Part shown: positions 44,001 to 53,578 of the stretch, one piece after another
Layout of the letters: every line of letters begins with the position of its first letter
Numbering within the stretch: the stretch's first letter is position 1
NCBI GenBank assembly: GCA_026119855.1
Contig: JAOWBW010000443.1
Coordinates: forward strand, 372,001 to 436,000
DNA length: 64,000 nucleotides
DNA from: Campanula takesimana
Taxonomy: Eukaryota; Streptophyta; Magnoliopsida; Asterales; Campanulaceae
Direction: 5' to 3'
Notes under the pieces: model-generated
What the model was told of the DNA's origin: nothing
The model's input: only the letters and a program-made list of their open reading frames with translations
Database searches by the model: none
Position numbers and translations under genes: made by a program

Positions 44001-45062
44001 GCTAGGTAAAATGACATCATATGTTCCTACGGCTAATGCAGCAACTCTTGCTCCATTCCCCACGCGTAGGTCCACTTCGCCATCTTTAAGTAGCCTTCTA
44101 TTCCTTAGTCCCTGCACATTTAAACAAATGTGAGATCCACATCCAGTATCTAATACCCAGGAGCTAGAAGTAGAGAGTAGAATATCTATAACATAGATAC
44201 CTGAAGTAGATGCAGTCCCACCGCTCTTCTTCTTCTTTAACTCTTCCTTGTAAACCTTGCAATTTCGTTTCCAATGTCCAATCTCATTGCAGTGGAAACA
44301 AATTGCATCCTTTTGGGAGGCAGGCTTAGCCACATTATCTTTGGCAACAATTGCCTTGCTAATCTTGGGTTTGACAACTTTTGCCTTTCCCTTTCCTTTG
44401 CCTTTTGGCCCCTTTCCTTCCTTAGATACAATGAGTACAGGAGCGGTCTCTTTACCGATTTTCTTTTCTGCCTGCTTAAGCATCCCATGCAATTCAGACA
44501 TAGCCTTATCCATCCCTTGCATATTAAAGTTCATGACGAACTGATTATAGCTTTTGGGCAATGAATTAAGAATACAATAGGTAGCCAACTCAATCTCAAT
44601 TGGATGGCCAAGCCTCTCTAGTTTCTAAAAGTAAGCCTTCATTTTCAAAACATGAGGGCTCACAGACTGTCCTTCGCTCATCTTGCATGAGACTAGGGCA
44701 GCTATGGTGTCGAACCTCTCTTGCCTTGCTTGTTCTTGGAACATATCTTTCAATGTAGCAGCAAGGTCGAATGCTTCCAAGTGTTCAAGAATCTTCTGAA
44801 GTTCTGAACACATGGCCGCAAGCATAAGACAACCCATCTCACGAGAATCATTCACATGTTTCTTGTAGGCGTTTCTCTCATCCTTGGGTGCATTAGAAGC
44901 AGGTTCTTCTTCAGGAATGGGCTCATCAAGAATATAGAGCTTATCCTCATGCTTTAGAACAATTCTAAGGCTACGGATCCAATCCGTATAGTTAGCTCCA
45001 TCTTCTTGAAGTTTCTCCTTCTCAAGGATAGATCACAGTGATAAATTTGTATTCTGAGCCAT
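41098..45062 (-). pseudogene. Copia A gag-pol polyprotein with two stops and one 1-bp deletion
   Basis: Single polyprotein of about 1322 codons. In order: gag with SLRSILEKE-type N-terminus; zinc knuckle CFHCNEIGHWKRNC; protease with WVLDTGCGSHIC; integrase with the HHCC region (HSRLGHINEKR ... CESCLLGK) and D, D, E in TDVCGPM, RSDRGGEY and PQWNGVSERRN; reverse transcriptase with an intact LYVDDILIIGND; and RNase H with SGYTDASF and STTEAEYIAASD. Breaks: TGA at codon 10 (about 45033-45035), TAG at about 44625-44627 in gag, and a 1-bp deletion at about 42403 in reverse transcriptase (just after DETFSP). The total length of 3965 nt fits one lost base. Likely start is the Met at 45062 by alignment with copia B. 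With few breaks it may still be mobilised by an intact relative. Confidence 0.95.
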
Positions 45063-46520
45063 TATCTACAATTATGCAAATATATAATAATATAAGTACC
45101 AACTTAATTAAAGATATTAAATTAATAGTATTTTACAAATACTCCCACTAAATTATATAACCTTCATATACATCCAATGTATAATATAATTTGAATGGGC
45201 TAAGATCCATATTTCACTTAACTTTGAGTCGGCTAGGGCACGACTGCTCAAAATAAGTTATTTAGGTAGACAACTCCTTGTCAATCATATCGTATATGAC
45301 TCTTAGATCTTTTATGAGATTTTAGATATCGTATATCTAACATGTTTTAATCTCATCTGTGCCTTAGGCCCAAAACTGTTTTGATAGCCTAATTAAGTTA
45401 AACCATTTTAAACGTATAGGAATCACTGTTTCCTCATCTTGCTCATAAATGGATAGAATCAATGCACCTACGCTAGGGCGTAACCCACACAAAACTACCC
45501 ACGTACTCACAAGTGTTTTAATCATGGATTGGTACGGAACTTAAATTTTAAAGAAGGTTCATGACATATAGCATGGTCAATGTTTATAGTCACATAATAT
45601 AAACACATAAAGCAACGGTTAATAATTTAACTAATCTCATTAATTAAATTAAGATTTCATGTGATTGATTTATGGGGATAAATTCTTTAACATATTATTG
45701 AGAGCACGATTGTACGGTCGAAACTAAGCCAAAAGGCATCCACAATCCCGTACCAAATTTAGAAACTAGAAGAAACAACTATGTAAGGTCGAAACTAAGC
45801 CAATAGGCATCCACAATCCCTTACATAAAGTAACTCGATTCTAAATTCTTTTGTCCCATCAATTCATTACTTTGACATTGATATTTGTTTTCAGGAAACA
45901 CGGTTTCTCAAACCAGCCATCTGACAAACAAATTCAATCCAAAGTGATTTTAAACAAGCCATTTAATTTCAGGAAACATGGTTTCTAAAACCAGCCATCT
46001 GAAAAACAAATTCTGTCCAAAATCAACCTGCTCGGCCGAGTCCTCTAAGGTGCTCGGCCGAGTGCCTCTGTGTTCCAGAAAACCCTTTGCTTCTGACGAC
46101 TCTGCTTGGCCGAGTCTTATAGACTGCTCGGCCGAGCACCACGAACATAACAGATTTTCTTGTCGAATTTTAATTCTAAGATTGCTTTCCCGATTCATTT
46201 AGGATTTGGTGTTCATAATGATCATATCATCATGTTCATCAAAACCTTGAATAAACGATTTATTCATGAATCAAAGATCATCAACAAATCAATCCAATTA
46301 ATTTTGATAATCTAAAGGAACATAATAATCAAATTATTATTGCAATCGTAGATCCCACATAACGTATTTAAACAGTGCGATTTTATGATTTCAATATATC
46401 TCATATATAAACATAAAACTCAGATCACATAAACATCTTGAATCCAAATTCACATAGCATGCCAAAACATATAATCCAATTATATCATTAACATGTTATT
46501 ATTAAAATAATCATGATGAA
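45063..46520 (-). other. Untranslated leader of copia A with second palindrome quartet
   Basis: About 1.45 kb between primer site and gag with no long frame. Contains a repeated AAGGTCGAAACTAAGCCAA motif (about 45713 and 45785), a repeated GGAAACA(C/T)GGTTTCT(C/A)AAACC (about 45894 and 45972), and palindromes with cores at 46033, 46055, 46107 (TGGCCG variant) and 46129; spacing 22, 52, 22. Confidence 0.75.
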
Positions 46521-46536
46521 CGTGGCTCTGATACCA
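46521..46536 (-). other. Primer-binding site of copia A
   Basis: Minus strand TGGTATCAGAGCCACG, adjacent to the 5' LTR; initiator tRNA-Met type. Confidence 0.93.
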
Positions 46537-46537
46537 C

Positions 46538-47974
46538 TGTTGGGTTTTGAGCAAACATGCACAGCGGAATAAACCCAAAAGCCTAGATCCGATCACGATG
46601 ATTAGATTAATATGGAGATGAATTTAGAACACTAACCGTGACGGAGCTTTAAAATTCTGAGATCTTCAATCTTTGTTCTTCGCGCTTCTTCGAATCACGA
46701 ACGTAGGAACGACCGCAAAACTTGGATCACGAACTTTGAAGGAGTTGATGCCAACGCCCTCTATGTTTATCCACACGCGAACGAATTTCAAGAATGATTC
46801 TTGAACCGGATTGCTAGACCCAATAGAAACTCTTTCTACTTTGAAGGCTATATGAAAAATCAATGTTCTTGTTCTTGAGGAAGAAGAAAAACTTGTTTTT
46901 CTCTCTCTCGGAGGCTATCTAATTGATATAGAATCAATACATACTGATTAGGTCGTTGTTAGAGTTTTATATACTTATTAGTCCTAAACCGTTTAGGAGA
47001 AATAGGTTAAAACCCGTCACAACACGAAATCAGTTTTTGGGCCCGAACAGGGCCTGCTCGGCCGAGTCCTTTAAGGTGCTCGGCCGAGCACCTTTGCTCC
47101 AGAAAATCTGACCTTCTGATTTCCCATGCTCGGCCGAGTCATATGAGGTGCTCGGCCGAGCACCACCAGAATTCCGATTTTAGCCTTTTAAACAATTCGT
47201 CCTTTTGTGTGTGACCCCATAGGATTATATTAAGTTGGCAATGAGCCCAAACACATTTGTGCTCATAAATCATGAGCGGACTCTAGCAAGCCATCATGAC
47301 TACCCAATTAATATAACTTGTATAAGTTCGTGAATCCTTTATAGAACATATTACAATCTCTTTGTTTCACGATGTCTATTGAACGTAAGCCATGGTCAAT
47401 GGTCAACTTACAATGTTCAATGCTTTCTCGATCCAGAATGTATTGATAGTACAAATCTTATTTGAGCACGACCATGCATTTCATCAACACCATTCTTCGA
47501 GTGGCCAAAGCTTGACATCTCTCTCTTACGAGGAACAAATCCCTTCTTGATTTATTACCTTTCCCTACATGAATCCGATTACGCCAATCACATTCTTTAT
47601 AGCTACCCGATTAGGGGTAACGTTTGAATATGTCAAACGTAATGTTCATCGAGTGGAAGACTGTGATAATCTCAGGTCTAAAGATTCCAGTAATATAACT
47701 ATATGAGACTTAATTATGACATTGTGACCATGACATAAATCTCATATGGGTCAGTCCAGTATTTGGTCTCCAACAAATACCCATAAGTTTAATTGTATCC
47801 CATACACCATAATCATCATATGATTATCTATTAAACTTATACTAACAATTAATCATAATTATCAGGGACGGGGATTATTATAATAAACATGCAAAGGATA
47901 TAATAATCAAACATTCAATATATAAATAACATTAATCGTTTTACAAAACGTGCCTAGAGCATACAACACCAACA
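46538..47974 (-). repeat. Copia A 5' LTR (right)
   Basis: Nearly identical to 39640-41077. Carries the promoter that would drive copia A. Confidence 0.95.
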
Positions 47975-47979
47975 GTCTT

Positions 47980-49175
47980 GGAACTACATACTCTATATGT
48001 GTTGAACCTTCAATTTGACCTATACTCAGAAAGCATTTTATTACTTGATCTCGGCATGTACTCCTTTGTCTTCATCTCGGCGATCGTACCTCGGCATTCC
48101 CCAGGTCCATTGCTCTGTTATAAATCAAACCGTGAATGGAGTCCCTGGTAAATTAGACAGCTCAGGGTCGCGTCTTCCTTGACCCTTGTTATTATCTCTT
48201 CTCGACCCTCTGACTCGTCACGTCGATGGTTCCCGGTCGGCGTTTTTGCATATTATTGACTTGTCCCCGGTTTTGTCGGTTGAGCTGTCCCAAACGTCTT
48301 TCCTTGAACTGTTCACTGTCAGGCGGCGAGTATGATTGATTGAAAAGACATCCCCCTTAAAACCACGCCCCTATTAATTAGGGGTAATGATGAGGCTTAG
48401 TGGGGAACGTGCCAACCCATGGATCATCGGGTATGGTCGGTTCGGATTCGGGCATTACCCAATTGACCCGGAATATAAATTCAAATTTCCCCTTTCATTT
48501 CATATTTTCCAATTTTTATCAGAGGAACAGTGTACTCATCGTCGTCAAGCTCTTTGAGAGAATCAATTTCTGTTGCAGATCTTCCCAATCTGTTCCGATC
48601 ATCTTCGTTAACGCCTTCAGCTGATCTTTTTCCTCCGATTGTATTTTCGATTGAGGTACCATTTTGATCTCTTTTTGCCTTTCTGCTATTGCTGCCATTG
48701 TTAGGGTTTTAGGGTCTTTAAAGCTTTAAACTTTCCCCCCTTCGTAGGTTCGTCCCAGAGTAATTCTACATCTCTAGGATAGTTTCTCATTTCTTGTCAT
48801 GTCCGATACTCCCAATTTTGACCCTGATGCAATGTACGACTTTTATGAACGAAATAATAGGATTTATATACTGTCAGAAGGGATATGGAAAATGTTGTCT
48901 TTAATGGCTATAGGTGACCTGTTATTTTTGAATAAAACCCCCCGAGACGATGTAAGGTATCCGTCCGGTCTGTTTGCCCCGAGAGCCCTTTCTGGTAGTG
49001 TAGATGGCATAATGCTTCTTAATACCTTTGACGTTGTTATTCAACACATTTTTTTCCAATCTCGCTTTGAAAGCGCCACCTCCTCGGCCCCAGTAGTCGA
49101 TTCGGGGGGAACATGGCCTTATCTAGGCCTTTTGACGAGTCTAACCCCTCTGTCTCTTCTACAGGTATGGCCGGG
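47980..49175 (+). other. T2 internal region resumed, with second antisense gene
   Basis: Continues T2 after the GTCTT duplication. It has its own TATA-type TATAAAT at 48473-48479, then a leader with a possible intron (GAG|GTACCA near 48655 to TTCGTAG|GTTC near 48748), leading to the frame at 48799. The rest is non-coding. Confidence 0.5.
48799..49164 (+). CDS. Second antisense protein fragment inside T2, cut by gypC
   Basis: Starts ATGTCCGATACTCCC, about 320 bp after a TATA box. Encodes about 122 residues of element-derived protein (MSDTPNFDPDAMYDFYERNN ... PRDDVRYPSGLFAPRALSG ... SSAPVVDSGGTWPYLG) and reaches CTACAG|GTATGG, which looks like a splice donor. The gypC LTR starts 11 bp beyond. 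The frame stays open into that LTR but that part is accidental. No domain that I recognise. It is on the strand opposite T2 pol, like the acidic gene at 39131, so T2 seems to carry a whole antisense transcription unit. It could instead be a spliced exon of the same gene family. Confidence 0.45.
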
Positions 49176-50513
49176 TGTAACGACCCGAAAACTAGGCTCT
49201 ATTTTATTAGTAATAAATAATTATTATTTATTTATTTGCTTATTTATCTATTTAAATTATTATTTAATTAATAATTTATGTGTGCATTTTATGTGTTATA
49301 ATAAATTATGACTAGCATTTTATTTGGGTCATTTGTGCTAGTGTAGAAGTGTTGGGTCTTAAATGTTAGTGGGGAATATAAGATGATTGAGTTAGTGTGT
49401 AGGGGAAGGGGTCTATGTGTAAATTCCTAAATCATCCTACTTACTCCCTCCATCACCCCTCTCCTCCCTCACTCCCTCATTTTCTCCCAGCAACTCTCCC
49501 TCTCTCTCTCCATTTTTGGGTAAGTTTTCTCCCCTTCCTTCTCTCTACATTCTACCTATCTTCCCCTCATTATCTCTCATTTCTCATAACTTGAAACTTG
49601 TTTAGATCGTCGATAGGATCGCGTAGAACCAAAAATATTCGAGTTCCGTCATCTTTGATAAATTCGAGGTAAGTTGCTTTTCCCCCATTAATATGCTAAA
49701 TTGTTCATATCATGCTTATATAATGCTTTAGTTGTTATATTTGAAGTTTGATTGAGTTTGGAAGTTATTTGGAATTTATTTGGAATTTATTTGGATTTTT
49801 GGTTAAAAATGGTGATTATATGAAGGTTGGGATTTAAACCTTGATTTGGGTTTCTAGATGTGTTATTTTGGTCCTATTCAAGTTTATAAGTTGCTTTGGT
49901 TCATTTTTATGCTTATTGGAAGTCTTGATTTTGAGTATTTGAGAAATGGTAAGAATTTTGGGTTGTTTGGGTGCCATTTTCGGGTATGTATGAACCCAGG
50001 AAGAAATCTGGGCATTGTTCTTCTGGCACGGTCGTGCCCCTTTATTTGGCACGGTCGTGCCAATATTCACTTTCCTCTCGTCATGTTTGGCACGGTCGTG
50101 CCACTTTCTTAGGCACGGTCGTGCCAAGCTGGGACTCTGATATATTCTTCCATTTTCTTCTAAAACTGTTTCCCCCATAACTTCTTCGTCCGGACTCCCT
50201 TTTAGGCGTGTAAACTATCGTTTCGAAGCTCTCTTCGAGTACTACAAGATGGGATGGGTCTTTCAGTTAAGTCCTAAGTTTTATACTTCGGGATTTTATT
50301 GGGTGTTTGAGGGTAAGAGGAGTTGTATCAATCCTTTGTGATCAAGTTTTGCAAATCCATTTGAGTGACCGTGTTGAGTTGTTGTGATCATCTTTGTGAT
50401 ATAAATGAGGATTTCATACCTTGAGACCATTTAATTGAAAGCTAATTTACTGATCGGATTGATTTTAGGATAAGACTTAGTCTAGGTTTTAGGCGATATC
50501 CTATAGTACCTAG
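49176..50513 (+). repeat. Gypsy LTR (gypC), right part lost
   Basis: Starts TGTAACGACCCGAAAACTAG, like the array LTRs, and near its end has GGCGATATCCTATAGTACCT, which matches GGTGATATCCTAGAGTACCT in LTR1 (16236). So it is a relative of the tandem gypsy family. It is interrupted at 50513 by copia B; the rest is gone, through the deletion at 59630. Contains four identical palindromes. Confidence 0.8.
50025..50125 (+). promoter_or_regulatory. Four identical palindromes in gypC LTR
   Basis: GGCACGGTCGTGCC at 50025, 50048, 50089 and 50112; spacing 23, 41, 23. All four share the CGGTCG core and the same arms. Confidence 0.85.
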
Positions 50514-52008
50514 TGTTGGTAGTGGTGCCCTAGACACGTTTAATAAACGTTGTAATTGTTATCATTTATTTCATATCAATAAAGAGATGTTTTGATTATT
50601 ATTGTTGTTCATATTTACTTATAATAATCTACGTCCCTAGTACTTGTTAAGCACTAGTATAAAGGCTAAATGATCATGGGATGATCATGTTAGATTTATG
50701 GGTACTTGTTTGGAACAAGGTAATGGACATGACCCGCTTTATGAGATTTATGTCATGGTTTATGTCATACATATATCTCATATTAGTTATGTCATTTGAA
50801 TCCTTAGACATGAAGTTATTATAGTCTTCCACTTAATGAACATTATGTTTGACATATTCAAACGCTACTTTTAACCGAGTAGTTATAAAGGGTATGATTG
50901 GCATAATCGGATTCACGTAGGGAAGAATAATAAGCTAAATGGATTTGTCCCTCCTCGGAGAGATGTCAAGCTTGGGCCTCTCGTAGGAATGATGTTGATG
51001 AAATGTTCGGCCGGACTCAAATGAATTGATTGGATCAATGTCATTTGGATTATCAACATATTCGGAATCGAGAAAGTATTGAACAAAACAAGTTGACTCT
51101 TTGACCATGACTTGTGTTCAATGATATCGTGGACAAAAGGATTATGACATACTCTAAGAGGAATGCGAACTTGTATCTAGTTATACTAATTGGGTAGGTA
51201 TGACGGTTTGCTAGAACCTAATCATATCTTATGGTTTCATGTTTGAACCCATTGCCAACTTAGTATAATCCTAGAGGGTCACACACAATAGAACGAATCT
51301 TTAAAAGGACTACATTGGAATTTTGGAAATTCTGGACATTCTGGGGAAGTGGGCGACCGCACAGTATGGACTGGGCGGCCGCACACTTAGTCCATTTTTG
51401 TACCAGTTTTGCTTCAGATAGTTGTGCGACCGCACAGTGCATTCTGGGCGGCCGCACAGTACTGTCGGGTGGCAGATTCCTAATTTGATTAGGAAACGAA
51501 TTTTGGACGGATTTTGACACAAGTTTCCTATTTGGAATAGGTCATACTTGTGTATAAAAGATCAAATTCGGCCAGCACTCTAGGCCAATGATTTTGTGAG
51601 TCTCAAAGAGTTTGAGAGAGGGTTTATTTTGTTCCAAGACATTCTTGGTTGAAGAACAAAATAATACACAAAATAAATTCCATATAGTTCTTTTGATTGT
51701 GAAAAAGTGTTTCACAATTTGGTCTAGCAACCAAGATCAAAGAAGCTCCTTTGATATTCGTTCGAAGTGTGGATACCGCTAGAGGGTTAAAATCATCATC
51801 TTCAAAGTTCGTGTTCAAGCTTTGTGATCGTGATCAAGTCTTCAAATCTCCACCAAAGACCAAGAGAAAATTTGATAGCCATCAAGGGTTAGTTTATTCC
51901 TTTATTCTTATGTCGTATTTGATTTAATCATACGAACGGATCCATGGCTTTGGGTTTCAAAATTTTAAATGCTAAATTTCGCTGCGCATGTTTGATCGAA
52001 ACCCAACA
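50514..52008 (+). repeat. Copia B 5' LTR (1495 bp)
   Basis: TGTTGGTAGTGGTGCCCTAG...CGAAACCCAACA. TATA box TATAAAAG at 51553-51560. Primer site TGGTATCAGAGCC follows at 52010. Confidence 0.95.
51349..51459 (+). promoter_or_regulatory. GC-palindrome quartet in copia B LTR
   Basis: Cores at 51354 (CGACCG), 51376 (CGGCCG), 51427 (CGACCG), 51449 (CGGCCG); spacing 22, 51, 22; about 100 bp upstream of the TATA box. In the 3' LTR the cores are at 58386 (CGATCG, a further change), 58408, 58459, 58481, with the same spacing. Confidence 0.82.
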
Positions 52009-53578
52009 GTGGTATCAGAGCCCCGTTCATGTTGATTATTTCAATACCTAGATCATGTTATGTGTATATAAATTGTTTATGTGCCTTGCATGATATGAAT
52101 ATTGGAATATGTGATTTTTATGTGTTATGTGATTTTATGTGGTTTATTGTTTTACAACTTTAATCGCACGATTCAATCGCAATAAATAAATTATGGTGGA
52201 TTCAGAATTGTTGGTTATTAATTTTTGATTGGATCAAAGTTTTAATAATCGGGGAAAAACAATTTTGAGACAAAATTTTCGAACTTGAAAATTCTGCACA
52301 TTCTGATGGCACTAGGCGACCGCACAAAACGCCTTGGGCGGCCGCACAGTTTTGGGCGACCGCACAAGGGTTTTTGGGCGGCCGCACAAGGGGATCAGAA
52401 GGTCTGATTTTGGTTGAAAAACAAAATCTGGATTTTTTCGAAAAAATTCAACAAAACCAGTAACAGAACCAGTCCAGACTTGCTGATCTGGAATGGGTTT
52501 TGGGTAGTTGGTTTGTGTATGGATTTTGGGGTTTGATTTTCCTATTTGTTTTAGTCTTGTGATTCCTAGATTGGTTCAAGTTTTGGATGGCTAATCTGCG
52601 TTCATCGAGATTGTGTTTCCCAAAATTGATCGCAATCAAAGTTTCAAAGATAAAACGAAGTTAGAATTATGAAGAGTTCATAATTGCTAAAATTGAGAAA
52701 CAAAGTTCTTGATTCGATGATTGGAGATCCATGTGGAATTGTGAATGCAATTGGCCTACGTTCATCGAGACCATCTATTGCTTAGTTTCGGCCACATGGA
52801 CTACTTTCTTGGTCTCTTGAATTAGTGCGGGATTGTGGTTGCCCAATGGCTTAGTTCGACCGCACTTCTTGTTGTCTTGATTTGGAGATAATGACCAAAG
52901 TTGAAATAGTCTCATCCTCATAATTATAGAGAAACTAATGACACATAAATATAATGCTTAAATTAATGGAGATTAATTTAGTGGCTAAACTTGATGTGTA
53001 ACATGTTTATATTATGTGCTCATAAATGTGTTATATGCTATATGTGATGAACCTTCAAAGAAAGTTTTAAGTCTTTTATTGCCATGCCATGATTAAAACA
53101 CTTGTTATTATATGAGTGATTTTAATGTAGATTCGCCCTAGCGAGATGCATTAAATTTGTTTATGTATGAGCAAGATAGATAGTGTGGGCACGCCCTAGC
53201 GGGACACATTAACTGTGCGTTTAAAATGGTTAGACTTAATTGGGCGTCAAAACAGTTTTGGGCCTAGGCAAAGATGAGGTTTAACATGCTTTTTGAAATT
53301 TGATTTCTTAAAGAATCTCATAAAAGGAACTAAGAGTCATATGAGATATGACTGACAAGAGTTGTCTACCTAATTAATTTGATTTTGTGTAATCCGCCTT
53401 AGCGGACTTGAAATTAAATTAAAGTTGGATCTTAACCCATTTAAATTATATTATACATTGGATATATATGAAGGTTATATAATTTAGTGGGAGTATTTTG
53501 TTTGAAAAATACATTATTTATCTCTTTAATGAAAATCGGTACTTATTAAATTTTGGAAATTTTGCATATTTGTAGATA
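52009..53578 (+). other. Untranslated leader of copia B with second quartet
   Basis: About 1.57 kb without a coding frame. Palindromes at 52317 (CGACCG), 52339 (CGGCCG), 52357 (CGACCG), 52379 (CGGCCG); spacing 22, 18, 22, with the same alternation as the LTR. The partial second unit repeats them at 59349, 59371, 59389, 59411. Confidence 0.75.

Larger units (their letters stand above)
39640..47974 (-). mobile_element. Ty1/copia element A, complete, TSD GTCTT (8335 bp)
   Basis: LTRs 39640-41077 and 46538-47974, perfect target duplication GTCTT at 39635-39639 and 47975-47979. By eye the LTRs differ at about ten positions in roughly 1437, so this is a fairly recent insertion. Primer site for tRNA-Met at 46521-46536, polypurine tract at 41078-41098. 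It is inserted in T2. Confidence 0.96.
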
